From Shinisaurus crocodilurus (taxonomy: Eukaryota > Chordata > Lepidosauria > Squamata > Shinisauridae), in assembly GCA_021292165.1 (NCBI GenBank), contig CM037878.1:14752471-14816470 (forward strand): a stretch of 64,000 nt of DNA, read 5' to 3'. Shown piece by piece: positions 51,964-62,422 of this stretch (the stretch's first letter is position 1; each line of letters opens with the position of its first letter). The notes beneath the pieces were generated by a model. It saw only the letters and a program-made list of their open reading frames with translations, searched no databases and had not been told where the DNA came from. The position numbers and the translations under genes were made by a program.

Positions 51964-52704
51964 ATGTTGAAACTGAACCCCGACAAGACCGAGGTACTTC
52001 TGGTGGGTGACAAGGGAAGGTTAGGGGATGTTGACCTGGTGCTGAATGGGGTACATCTCCCCCTGAAGGACCAGGTCCGCAGCTTGGGGGTCATTCTAGA
52101 CTCCCAGCTGTCCATGGAGGCTCAGGTGTCAGCTGTGAGCCGGGCAGTGCTGTATCAATTCCATCTGATACGGCAGCTGCGCCCCTACCTTCCTAATCAT
52201 CTGCTCCCATCAGTGGTTCATGCCTTGGTCTCCTCTCGCCTAGACTACTGTAATGCGCTCTACGTGGGGTTACCCTGGAAGACGGTTCAGAAGCTTCAGC
52301 TGGTACAGAACACGGCGGCTCGCCTGATTAAGGGCAGCCGCCAGCGTGATCACATCACGCCAGTGCTTAAGGAGTTGCACTGACTACCAGTTGCTTGCCA
52401 AGCCGAATTCAAGGTGTTGGTTTTGACCTTTAAAACCCTACATGGCTCCGGCCCAGTTTATCTCAAGGAGCGGCTCCAGCAACATCAAGTAGGCCACTCA
52501 ACAAGATCTGCTACGGACGGCCTTCTCCTTATCCCATCAGACAGAGCAGCCAGGCTGGTGGGGACTAGGAAGAGGGCCTTCTCTGTGGCGGCCCCCACAT
52601 TATGGAACTCCCTCCCTAGTGACCTTCGCCATGCCCCCTCCGTGATGAGCTTCCGCCGTGCATTAAAAACATGGCTGTTCAGGCGGGAATATGGGGTGGG
52701 TTAG
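51964..52704 (+). pseudogene. L2 ORF2 C-terminal remnant with a W-to-stop change
   Basis: The text LKLNPDKTEVLLV, VRSLGVILDSQLSMEAQV, FHLIRQLRPYL, LVSSRLDYCNALYVGLPWKT, KLQLVQNTAARLIKG and RDHITPVLKELH is the L2 reverse-transcriptase C-terminal extension, downstream of the catalytic motifs. A TGA at 52381-52383 stands where the family has Trp (HWLPV). Reading then resumes in a shifted frame at 52414 with VLTFKTLHGSGPVYLKERL, RKRAFSVAAPTLWNSLPSDL and FRRALKTWLFR. The ORF1, endonuclease and catalytic RT parts are absent, so nothing active can be made. Confidence 0.88.
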
Positions 52705-52850
52705 GATTTTAAAAGAATTTTTTATACTGTTTTAATTATCATATTTTATTGTATGGTTTTATTGTATTATTTTAATTGTACAACGCCCAGGGTGGCCGGG
52801 TGGCCGGCCAGATGGGCGATTAATAAATACAAGAAATAAAATAAATAAAT
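51964..52850 (+). mobile_element. L2-clade LINE 3' fragment
   Basis: It is relatively young. The coding text is readable in one frame apart from one stop and a small indel, and it is followed by a T-rich 3' UTR and GGCGATTAATAAATAC-AAATAAATAAATA. Confidence 0.88.
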
Positions 52851-52930
52851 ATCCAATGCCAAGCCTACATAGAGTGGACCCCATTGAAATGAATGGGACT
52901 TAAGTTAGACTAATATTGGATACAGCCCAT
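52851..52930. mobile_element. Short foldback with TATCCAATG ends
   Basis: TATCCAATGCCAAGCCTA and the complement of TTAGACTAATATTGGATAC face each other around CCCATTGAAATGAATGGGAC. The same layout is at 38232-38312. Confidence 0.65.
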
Positions 52931-53170
52931 AAGCTTACAAACTCCTCCTCACAGCTGTGCCGGAGGGGGAGTGTGCAAACCCAAGGCTTTTCTAGACTTG
53001 TTCTCATAATGCTAAAATATGGTTCAGCATTATCTTCAGGTGAGCCCAGTTCCTCTTTGCCCTTCCCCCCCCTTTTTTTGGCCTTTGGGGAATGTCTTGT
53101 TCAAGGATTTAGTGAGTTGGTAGAGTTTTAATTCTTCTGGATGCAGCTCCCTCCCTGGGGGGTCTAGAAC

Positions 53171-53284
53171 AGCCTTTTCCAACCTTGGGTCCCCAGCTTG
53201 TTTTGGACTACAACTCCAATCATCCCAAGCCAGCATGGTCAATGGCCAGGGATGGTGGGAGGCCAACAACAGCTGGAGAACCTA
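53171..53284. mobile_element. Foldback MITE, divergent subfamily
   Basis: CAGCCTTTTCCAACCTTGGG, GGACTACAACTCCAATCATC and the shortened mirrored arm ending CAGCTGGAGAACCTAG. It sits directly beside the next MITE. Confidence 0.65.
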
Positions 53285-53287
53285 GTC

Positions 53288-53421
53288 CAGTGTTCTCAAC
53301 CTTGGGTCCCCAGATGTTTTTGGCCTACAACTCCCAGCATGCCCCAGCCAGCGTAGCTGGCTGGGGCATGCTGGGAGTTGTAGGCCAAAAACATCTGGGG
53401 ACCCAAGGTTGGAGAACACTG
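53288..53421. mobile_element. Palindromic hAT MITE, subfamily A
   Basis: A 134-bp foldback. Flanks ACCTAGTC and CCCTAGTC agree at 7 of 8. Confidence 0.9.
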
Positions 53422-53983
53422 CCCTAGTCTGATTTAGCAGCTAAATTTCTGAGCGGTGAGTAGATCCACCTTGTCTCGAGTGCACACGCATGCAAATGTG
53501 CATGGAAAGTAAGGCACCGTACAATAATAGCCTGGCATTTCCTAAGATAAATGATAAAAAAAACAAAAATCTGACCAAAGCAAATCAATTGCAAAGGAGG
53601 AGGGACCCTTGAGCAAGGAATGCTGAGGTAGTGAAACCTTTGGTGTGAGAGCTGGGATGTTAATTATAAGTGTGTGTCCCTATTTTCATTTGGGAAAGGT
53701 TGGAGAGTAGGAAGCTACCAGGCATCTGAGATTGACTGAAGTTTATGCACACTAAGACTGACTTATGAAGAACTCCACACATTGATGGAGCAGCTCAGGC
53801 TCTGCAATGAGGGAGGCATCGTAAGGTCCCCAAAGATGAGCTTGCTAGATCAAAAGGCTGTGATTTTGCTGCCAAGCCCAGCTTGCAGAGGGCCTGAGCA
53901 ACGTTGCAAAAGGCTAACTGGCGAAAGGAGCTGGATTGCGTCACAAAATTTGATTGACCTTGCAAGCTCAGCTCATGGATGGC

Positions 53984-54265
53984 CAGGGCCGGCCCAAGAC
54001 ATTTTGCTGCCTGACGTAGATAACAAGATGGCAGCCCCTCCCATCCCATGTGCAAAAAGCTGACTGGCCTGGTTGATGTATTGGCCTTCAACACCGAAGA
54101 TGGGGCCGCATCCTCCACCACACCTGAAGAAAAGCAAGCCAATTGAGGGGGTGCAGGGCAGGCCACATGGCACACAGCTCTCTCCTCTAACACCTTGCTG
54201 CCACCTCCCAGTATCTGCCGCCTGAGATGACTACTTCACTCTGCCTAATGGTAGGGCTGGCCCAG
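53984..54265. mobile_element. hAT-like element of the GGGCCGGCCC family, perfect TSD
   Basis: CAGGGCCGGCCCAAGACATT to TAATGGTAGGGCTGGCCCAG. TGGATGGC flanks both sides (53976-53983, 54266-54273). The terminal CAG where CTG is expected is a point change. Confidence 0.88.
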
Positions 54266-54424
54266 TGGATGGCCTTAATTAAATCACACACGCTTTAGTG
54301 GGGATGAACCTGATTAGGACAAAAGCAAAAGCTGGAGACAGAAATCCGAAGAGGGAGGGGGAAATCTTCTCTAAAATTGGGGGTGGGGGGAATTTCCTCT
54401 GCTGTTGTCAGGGACAGCAGGATA

Positions 54425-54735
54425 GGGTTCAGACAACACGATAACCCACAGTCAAGGGTTGAGTATGGGTTGAGTTGTCATTGAACCATGGGTTGTTGCT
54501 GAACCGCGAGTTATCGCGTTGTCTGAACCCAGCTGTGCTAACAAGCCATGGTTTGTTAACAACAAACAACCCATGAAGAGAACCCATAGTTTGTTGTTGG
54601 GTTGCGAACTGATAACACCATGGGTTGTTATCTCGGCTGGGTTCAGACAACACAGTAACCCATGTTTCAACAACCCATGGTTCAACAAAAACCACATTGA
54701 ACCCTTGAGTGTGGGTTACCGTGTTGTCTGAACCC
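54425..54735. mobile_element. Two foldback elements with GGGTTCAGACAACACG ends in tandem
   Basis: 54425-54530 and 54639-54735 are each bounded by GGGTTCAGACAACAC and its complement GTGTTGTCTGAACCC. The 108-bp spacer contains AACAAGCCATGGTTTG and further mirrored AACCCATGG words. The open frames on both strands here are palindrome artefacts. Confidence 0.8.
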
Positions 54736-54739
54736 AGTC

Positions 54740-56195
54740 AAGGGCTTGCACTAGGAACTGTATGGCCTGGGGCCAGACCTAGCCTAATGAGCAACTTGGG
54801 AAGAGGCTTCTTCAGGCAAAGAAGAGAATGAGGCTGTGCAACATTGACTCCTGTGGCTGGCAAGGAGCACTGTGCCTCTGCATTGGCCAGGCCTGGTATA
54901 AATTCAGCAGAGCCTGTTGACCGGTCAACAGAACAGTGCCTCTTACTTGTTGCACTTCAACCTCCAGCTCTTTCAAACCGTCCTTGCAACCGACTTTACC
55001 CTGGCATCCAGAGGGTGGAGATTGCATCCCGCTCCTGCTTGAGATTCTACAATGCCTGCCCGCGTCTGCTGCCTGGCTCCAACAGCAACCATAAAGGTCA
55101 GAAGCTTGCTTTGTTTTGCTTTAAAAGACCAAACGCCTTGACTTTCAGGAATATCTTGGCCACCCAGTAAAAGCTTTCAGTCGTCCAGGGTGACGGGTGA
55201 TGGGGCACTTGCAGGCCTAGACTTAAATATGACATCATTTCAAGATCTGTCTCCAAGAGCTGAAAAACCAGTCAGAAAGAGACCACTGCACCGATAAGTA
55301 TGAAGAAGTCTCCATCCATCCAGTGGGATTTCCCCCCCCCCTTTTATTTCTTCCAAGAGCCGCATGGCAAAATTTACTGATTTTTGTCGCTTTGTTTTAT
55401 CTAAACAAACCCAAGCTGCCTTTGTCTGGCATGGTTTGTTCTTTATCGAGCCATTCTGTTTATTGTCACTGCTCTACTTATGTTGCCATGCCTGCTTTTT
55501 ATGTCAAGATACCCTTGAGTGGTACAGGGATAACAAACAGCTGCTGGTACAACGACCAGACAACCCTTTATTTCAGGCCGCCACAGCCGCAGAGCGGTAC
55601 GAAAAAGGCTCCCTTTATGTTCTGCTCAGGAACCACAATCAGAAGGACCAGCAAACCTGCATGGTCTCATTTGGGTCATGGAAGACAGAACCCACCCTCT
55701 GACAAAGAGCACTGAGAGTCGAGGTTAATCATTTTCCAAAAGAGAGAGAGAGAGAGAGCAGACGTTTAGAACTTTGCCAGAGGGGGCCCAAGTCTCAAAA
55801 GGCAGCTCTCTGAAATCTGCAGTTGTGGCATAAGCTCAGACAATACAGGCAGGGCCGGGTGTTCGCTATGAACAATTCAAATTCCGCAGGCAGACCATTC
55901 AAGTTCTGTGCCACGGCAAGCTGAATTCTGCAGCCTTTTCGAATCGTGCAAACTGAGACAATGCTGGAAGGAATGCAAGATCCTCATTCAGGGTTGCTGC
56001 TGTGCAGTTCCCAGGGCTGCCATGTGCAGGAAATAATTATTGCTCTCCAGCATCAAACACACACACACACACTGCAGGTAATGATTAGATGTAATTTGCA
56101 AGCTGCTGAGCTGCTTCTAAAGAGCCGACACAAATATTGTACCTTGTACAGGTAGCAACAAATCACGGAGGTAAAACGTATACTGAAACCGTTTA
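54740..56195. other. Unassigned, probably unique DNA
   Basis: A GA run at 55742-55758 and a short CA run at 56059-56071 are the only repeats seen. A 112-codon frame at 55364-55702 starts with a real ATG but has no recognisable domain or splice context. Confidence 0.4.
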
Positions 56196-56199
56196 AAGG

Positions 56200-56330
56200 C
56201 CGTGTTCTCCAACCTTGGGGGGTCCCCCAGATGTTTTTGGCCTACAACTCCCAGCATGCCTCAGCCAGGCTGGGGCATGCTGGGAGTTGTAGGCCAAAAA
56301 CATCTGGGGACCCAAGGTTGGAGAACACTG
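56200..56330. mobile_element. Palindromic hAT MITE, subfamily A
   Basis: A 131-bp foldback with left end CCGTGTTCTCC (first base changed) and right end GGAGAACACTG. Flanks TTTAAAGG and GTTGAAGG agree at 6 of 8. Confidence 0.85.
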
Positions 56331-56334
56331 GTTG

Positions 56335-57030
56335 AAGGGTATGCCTTCGCCCTGGGAAGTGGCTCTCTAGGAAGGTAAGAACATAAGAGGACAGAGCCTT
56401 GCAAGTTGCAACATCAGACCAAAGGTCCATCCAGACAATGCCTACCCTTGATGCCAACCCTGCACATGCCTATCATGATGGCTAGCAGTCATTGACAGAA
56501 TTTTCCTTCATGATTTGTTGTCTAATTTCCCCTTTAAAGCCATCTTAAGCTAGTCGCTTTTGTCGGTCCCGATTCTCCTGCCAATCAGTTTCGTTGGATG
56601 TCCCAGGCAAGCTTCTTTCCAAGGATCTGCACCTCATACGCAAGCTGAGGCTTCGTCCTCATTCTTTCTCCCCAAGGAACCGTGGTGGTTCTGTGTGGGA
56701 GAGCTGAGAATTCTCCTCTGCTAACTGCAGAAATGCTGAAACGGGGCCGACAGCGAGACAGGTAAAAGCCCGGCGCCGCAAGGGTTGCATCCTGAGAGGG
56801 GAGCAGGACCTTCACCCGAGGAAGAGGGCAACCCCTTGCTGGACGAGATAAGGGAGCTGCTGACAGCCAGCCTGGAGGAAATGAAAGAAGCGAACGCTGA
56901 AATTAATCTCCTGAAGCAAGCTGTTTAGAAGAGAACCGGCCAAAGAGCCAATTATGCAGGAACGAGAGAGGGCCAGGAGAGTTAAACTGGTGTAAAGGAC
57001 GCATAGATGTGGAGTGCCGTCGGGACCGCT
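56335..57030. other. Unassigned stretch
   Basis: 56370-56545 (AGAACATAAGAGGACAGAGC, ATCAGACCAAAGGTCCATCC) resembles an old CR1/L3-type or tRNA-SINE 3' end but is heavily decayed. The rest is not recognised. Confidence 0.4.
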
Positions 57031-57042
57031 GTGTCAAAGATT

Positions 57043-57411
57043 GGAGCCAGCCCTACTATTAGAGTGACGCAGTTGCCTCAGGCGGCAGGTGGGACGGCAC
57101 CAGCACAGCACCTCACACACACACACTGCTGTTTCTTTCCTTCTTCACTGGTAGCCAGTGCTTGCTTGTTCCTGGCCTGGAATGCCTGCCTGTCCTGCCT
57201 AGTCATCTTCTCCCGACCCGGCACAGACGGTGCCATCGGGGAAGCTCCCTGGCGGAGCGAAGCTGGCGCAGAGGCACCCAGACCAGGCCATGGACTCCTC
57301 CAGCAGGCGTCACAGCTAGCGCACATACATGGCTCTGCTCATACACGACCCACGCCGGCACCAATGCTGCTGCGTGAGGCAGCAAAATGTATTTGGCTGG
57401 CCCTGAGGTTT
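57043..57411. mobile_element. Degraded hAT-like element of the GGCTGGCCCTG family
   Basis: GGAGCCAGCCCTACTATTAG and CAGTTGCCTCAGGCGGCAGG at the left, with GTGAGGCAGCAAAATGTATT and GGCTGGCCCTG at the right, are the family ends in reverse orientation. Confidence 0.55.
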
Positions 57412-57429
57412 CTAGATATGTGTCTAGCA

Positions 57430-57564
57430 CAGTGTTTCTCAACCTTGGGTCCCCAGATGTTTTTGGCCTACAACTCCCAGCATGCCCCAGCCAGCGTAGC
57501 TGGCTGGGGCATGCTGGGAGTTGTAGGCCAAAAACATCTGGGGACCCAAGGTTGGAGAACATTG
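57430..57564. mobile_element. Palindromic hAT MITE, subfamily A
   Basis: A 135-bp foldback. Flanks GTCTAGCA and CTCTAGCA agree at 7 of 8. Confidence 0.9.
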
Positions 57565-57771
57565 CTCTAGCATGTGGCCCGCTTCTCAAGTGTCCCTGAC
57601 TTGAACTATCTCTCTTTTTTAAAAAAAAGTTGTAACTTACTGTCCTTCCCGCAAATCGCTAATTTTCACCTTATCGCCCTGCACGTCTGGATTTTGCTGA
57701 TGATCGTCTCGACTGGTTGCACAAGTACACCGCGCAAACAATCAAAAACAAAAGGGGGGGAACCTCCAGAC

Positions 57772-57907
57772 CAGGGTTCTCCAACCTTGGCTCCCCAGAT
57801 GTTGCTGGACTACAGCTCCCAGAATCCCTTGCCGTTAGCCATGCTGGCCGGGTATGCTGGGAGCTGTAGGCCAGCAACGTCTGGGGACCCAAGGTTGGAG
57901 AGCCCTG
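57772..57907. mobile_element. Palindromic hAT MITE, subfamily B, perfect TSD
   Basis: CAGGGTTCTCC to GGAGAGCCCTG with CTCCAGAC on both sides (57764-57771, 57908-57915). Confidence 0.93.
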
Positions 57908-57946
57908 CTCCAGACGTTTCATGCTGACCTGTCCTTCCCAGCAGGT

Positions 57947-58195
57947 GAGCCCGTGTGGCGTAGTGGTGAGTGTGTTGGCCTGGGACTCGGGAGATCCGGG
58001 TTCTAGTGCCCCCACTCAGCCATGAAACTCACTGGGTGACTTTGGGCCAGTCACTGACTCTCAGCCTCACCTACCTCACAGGGTTGTTGTGAGGATAAAA
58101 TGGAGAGGAGGAGGAGGAAGATTATGTAAGCCGCCTTGGGTTCCTTGCAGGAAAAAAGGCAGGGTATAAATATAATAAAATAAATTAAATAAATG
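57947..58195 (+). mobile_element. Sauria-type SINE
   Basis: Head GAGCCCGTGTGGCGTAGTGG, B box GGGTTCTAGTGCCCC, GTGACTTTGGGCCAGTCACT, and the tail GGGTATAAATATAATAAAAT. Confidence 0.9.
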
Positions 58196-58199
58196 TTAT

Positions 58200-58785
58200 A
58201 TTTCGCAGTGCACCCACTGCACTACAGGTGTGTCCCAATCCTTAAAAGCCCAGGAACCAGTGCTCTGAAATCTCACCAACTCCAGTCTTGAGTAAAAGGA
58301 CTCGCGTCTTTCCATCTTCATTTTGCTTTTTGCAGGACCTGCAACTTCTTTTTCAAAGTACCCGTCCCTGTTTGCCCTTTTGGGGCCCTTCGCAGGACCT
58401 GTGTCCTCCTGGTAAGCCCACTGCAATTTTACTCTGATTCCAGCTGTGCTCGTCTTGAATGTCATCATTACAGCTATTTGCCATAAAGCACTTACTGTGA
58501 GAATCTATTTATATACAAGCCAGGTTACAAGGTTTCTTCTCACTCTCATGTGAACATGAAGCAGAACCCGGGACTGGGAGGGTGGGCGTGGGGCTATACA
58601 GATAGAACACAGGCTTGATTTTCATTGGCTTCCATTCAGCTCTAGGGGACAAAATAAGTGGGCTGCATTCTGAAGGAAACATGAGGTTAAGCTCCCACAT
58701 CAAAGGTATCTTTAAATTCAGCCCTTTTCTTTTCTCCTGGCAGCCTTTTCCCTTGACTGTAAAGTGCTGCATTGAGGTCAACATT
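58200..58785. other. Unassigned stretch
   Basis: No gene or repeat is recognised. Short degenerate direct repeats occur near 58325-58400 (GCAGGACCTG twice). Confidence 0.4.
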
Positions 58786-58789
58786 ATTA

Positions 58790-59070
58790 TTTTTAAATTA
58801 TTACTATTATTAAGATTTATATAGCCTGTTTTACAAGGCGAAATCCTCACAAAGGGGATTCATCAAAATAACAAATGAAATATAACAAACAAAATAGCCG
58901 CAGCAGATAAGCCCTTAGTTTAAAAGCACAGTACACTAAAACTGACTGGAATAAATAAAGTCATTAAAATCCTCCTGGAAGCCAGCAAAGAGGGAGCCAG
59001 AGAAACTTCCCAAGGGAGGACATTCCAAAGATGCAGGGCCACCACAGGAAAGGCCCTGTCCCTGACACTC
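58790..59070 (-). mobile_element. L2-like LINE 3' end, degraded
   Basis: TTCCCAAGGGAGGACATTCC and CACCACAGGAAAGGCCCTGT are the complement of the L2 words RAFSVA and LWNSLP. The A-rich stretch before it is the 3' UTR side. Confidence 0.55.
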
Positions 59071-59523
59071 ACCATTCTCACAGCAAGCCACCCTTACTGC
59101 TGACAGCAGGTGGCTCAGTTTGCACCAAGAGTGGGGCCTGTAAATGGTGCAAACTGTTTCTGTGTGCAGAGAAATACATTGCTTCTCCTCGGCTGTTGCT
59201 GACTTGTGCAGACTCTCCTCTGCTGCCCCATTTCATATCCGTCATAATGAGGGGTGCAACAGTAATACTTCACATTTATACAATGCTTTGCAGTATCCAC
59301 AGTGCTTAAATTGTATCAGTAATCCTTACAGCAGCCCTGTGAGGTAGGTCAGTGAGTATATGCACTGACTATGCAGGAAAAGGCTACTTCCAAACGAGGC
59401 TGTTACTGTGCAATCGCAAGAACCAAATCAAGGAAGCCAAAATTCCCTGCAAGTTTGGGAAAGTGACCAGAAAAAGGGGACAACACTGCCCACTCAGCTA
59501 TATCCTGCCCACTGTGTGGACAG

Positions 59524-60180
59524 AACATAAGAAGAGCCCTGCTGGATCAGACCAAAGGTCCATCTAGTCTAGCATTCTGTACTCACAATGGCCAACCAGC
59601 TGCCCACAGGAAACCCACAAGCAGGACATGAGTGCAACAGCACCCTCCCGCCCATGTTCCCCAGCAACTGCTGTACATAGGCACACTGTCTCCGATCCTG
59701 GAGGTAGAATATAGTCATCAGGACTAGCAGCCATGGATAGCCTTCTCCGCCATGAATTTGTCCAATCCCGTTTTAAAGCCCTCCAAATTGGTGGCCATCA
59801 CTCCATCTTGTGGAAGTCAATTCCATCGTCTAACCCTGTACTGAGTGAAGAAGGACTTCCTCTCATCTGTCCTGAATCTCCCACCATTCAGCTTCATGGG
59901 ATGACCCCTCTGGGTTCTAGTATGATGAGAGAGGGAGAAAAATGTCTCCCTGTCCACTTTCCCCACACCACGCATAATTCTGTACACCTCTATCAGGTCT
60001 CCCCTCACTCACCTTTTCTCTAAGCCAGAGTTCTCCAACCTTGGGTCCCCAGATGTTTTTGGCCTACAACTCCCAGCATGCCCCAGCCAGCTACGCTGGC
60101 TGGGGCATGCTGGGAGTTGTAGGCCAAAAACATCTGGGGACCCAAGGTTGGAGAACACTGCTCTAAGCTAAACAGTCCCA
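59524..60180 (-). mobile_element. Old CR1-like LINE 3' segment hosting a MITE
   Basis: AAGAGCCCTGCTGGATCAGA, CATCTTGTGGAAGTCAATTC, TGAGTGAAGAAGGACTTCCT and TCAGGTCTCCCCTCACTCAC follow the order of a CR1/L3-type 3' end. Its text resumes after the MITE with TAAACAGTCCCAG. Confidence 0.65.
60026..60160. mobile_element. Palindromic hAT MITE, subfamily A, perfect TSD
   Basis: A 135-bp foldback. CTCTAAGC flanks both sides (60018-60025, 60161-60168). It interrupts CR1-like sequence. Confidence 0.94.
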
Positions 60181-60184
60181 GCTA

Positions 60185-60785
60185 GTGAGATGCACACACA
60201 AAGAAAGCGCTGGAGCCCTGGAAGTGTGGACAGCCAATGGGAATTCTGCTTTGAGCACAGAGCGGAAGAGGAGTGACTGACAGTGTGATGAAGAGCCCTC
60301 CATGTGGAAGCACGCCCAGCCCCTCTTTTCTTCTCTTCTGGGATCCCACAGATTTGTAGCCAAAATACCTTCAAATGCGTTTGGCTCCTGGAGAACAGCA
60401 AGGCGCTTGCTTTGATATCAGATCTGCCAACTCCGTTAGTGAAAGAACCGTTTTTGTTTTTTTTTAAATCCCGAATTTCAGCGATGAGTATTATAGCGTC
60501 GAAAAGCCAGGTTTCTAGAAATACATGCTGAGAAATTCACAGATTTGGGGTACTGAAATGCAAACGGAAAGAAAAACATTTTCTGGATAGGTAACCGCGT
60601 CCGCTGCAGCAAACACTACTCAGTCTCATGGCACCTTAAAGACTTGCGCAGTTATTCTGGCAGAAGCAGAGGCAATAGAAATTGTAGTAGGGGGGCTATT
60701 TTGAATATGTTCTTTAATATTTATTTATTTAATGGTATTTATGGATTGCTTACATTAAAATACCATTTTAAGCAATGTGCAAAGA
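60185..60785. other. Mostly unassigned
   Basis: 60605-60670 (CACTACTCAGTCTCATGGCA, CCTTAAAGACTTGCGCAG) looks like a fragment of the common GTGGCACCTTAAAGACTAAC repeat. Nothing else is recognised. Confidence 0.4.
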
Positions 60786-60787
60786 CA

Positions 60788-60932
60788 ATCCAGCAGCCTT
60801 CCCCAAACTGATGCTCGACCAGATGTTTTAGACTACAAGGCCCAGCATTCCTGACCATTGGCCATGCTGGATGGGGCTGATGGCAGTTGAAGTCCAAAAC
60901 GTCTGGGGGGAACCAGGTTGGGGAAGGCTGCA
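60788..60932. mobile_element. Foldback MITE, divergent subfamily
   Basis: CAGCAGCCTTCCCCAAACTG, AGACTACAAGGCCCAGCATT and the mirrored GTTGAAGTCCAAAACGTCTG with GGTTGGGGAAGGCTGC. Confidence 0.7.
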
Positions 60933-61108
60933 AGACAATAGGAGATCCGAATTAAATACTGTATATTATTACTGTATACAGAAGACAAGACCAGCCTCCT
61001 TGGAATGCATGTTGGGAAAAAGGTTGTGTTCAGTGGGTGGCCAAAAGCCTGAAGGGTCGGCATCTGTCTAATTTGTAGTGGTAGGAAATTCAAGAGACTG
61101 GGCGCTCC

Positions 61109-61898
61109 AACAGAATGAAATTTAATGGGGATAAATGCCAAGTTCTGCACCTAGGAAAAAGAAACCAAATGCACAGTTACAGGATGGGGGATACTTGGCT
61201 CAACAAGGCTACAAGGAAGAAGGATCTTGGAATTGTGGTAGATCACAAGCTGAATATGAGCCAGCAATGTGATGTGGCTGCAAAAAAGGCAAATGCTATT
61301 TTGGGCTGCATTCATAGAAGTATAGCTTCTAAATCGCGTGAACTACTAGTTCCCCTATACTTAGCACTGGTTCGGCCTCATCTTGAGTACTGCATCCAGT
61401 TCTGGGCACCACACTTTAAGAAGGATGCAGACAAACTGGAGAGGGTTCAGAGGAGGGCAACAAAGATGATCAGCGGACTGGAAACAAAGCCCTATGAGGA
61501 GAGACTGAAGGAACTGGGCATGTTTAGGCTTCAGAAGAGAAGACTGAGGGGAGATATGATAGCACTCTTCAAGTACTTGAAAGGTTGTCACACAGAGGAG
61601 GGCCAGGATCTCTTCTCGACCATCCCAGAGTGCAGGACATGGAATAATGGTCTCAAGTTACAGGAACCCAGATTCCAGCTAAACATCAGAGAAAACATCC
61701 TGACTGTTAGAACAATACGACCATGGAACCAATGGCCTAGGGAGGCAGTGGGCTCTCCCACACTGGAGGCATTCATTCAAGGTGCAGCTGGACAACCATC
61801 TGTCAGGGATTCTTTAGCTTCAATTCCGGCATTGAGCAGGGGGTTGGACTCGATGGCCTTATAGGCCCCTCCCAACTCTACTATTCTATTATTCTAAT
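61109..61898 (+). mobile_element. CR1 LINE 3' fragment with a long open ORF2 remnant
   Basis: An open frame at 61115-61864 reads [60 protein letters not shown] and [20 protein letters not shown]. This is the ORF2 part after the FADD motif. A one-base change in phase near 61780 fuses the C-terminus to the 3' UTR frame, ending at a TAG. It lacks the endonuclease and catalytic RT motifs. Confidence 0.9.
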
Positions 61899-62079
61899 AC
61901 TGAAGGCCCTATTCCAAGCCATCATGAACTGGACCTCTGAAATCTCAGACACCAGCAGAAGGCTATCCCTTGATGAACGCAGCAACCAAACAGGAAAGTA
62001 CATGGACAGGCGATCTCTTAATTATCCTGGACATATGAAGCTGCCAATGACTCTGTCTAGGCCAGTGAAGTCACAAGTG

Positions 62080-62213
62080 CAGGGCTCTCCAACCTTGGCT
62101 CTCCAGATGTTGCTGGACTACCGCTCCCAGAATCCCTTGCCATTAGCCATGCTAGCTGGGTATGCTGGGAGCTGTAGGCCAACAACATCTGGGGGCCCAA
62201 GGCTGGAGAGAGC
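62080..62213. mobile_element. Palindromic hAT MITE, subfamily B
   Basis: CAGGGCTCTCCAACCTTGGC and the mirrored CCCAAGGCTGGAGAG. The right terminus is altered and no duplication is seen. Confidence 0.8.
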
Positions 62214-62279
62214 TCTCCAAGGTCTCAGGCAAAACATGGTCTTTCCTAGCACCTGTTGTCGCCCAGGATCCTTTTAACC

Positions 62280-62414
62280 CAGTGTTTCTCAACCTTGGGT
62301 CCCCAGATGTTTTTGGCCTACAACTCCCAGCATGCCCCAGCCAGCATAGCTGGCAGGGGCATGCTGGGAGTTGTAGGCCAAAAACATCTGGGGACCCAAG
62401 GTTGAGAAACACTG
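62280..62414. mobile_element. Palindromic hAT MITE, subfamily A, perfect TSD
   Basis: A 135-bp foldback with CAGTGTTTCTC ends. TTTTAACC flanks both sides (62272-62279, 62415-62422). Confidence 0.94.
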
Positions 62415-62422
62415 TTTTAACC

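Noticed and set aside
55364..55702. A 112-codon frame starting at a real ATG
   Set aside because: It has no recognisable domain, repeat or splice context, and frames of this length are expected by chance in 64 kb.
57203..57599. Recurring short ORFs reading MFSNLGSPDVFGLQLPACPSQ on both strands (several loci)
   Set aside because: They are translations of the palindromic MITE, which reads the same on both strands. They are not a protein family.
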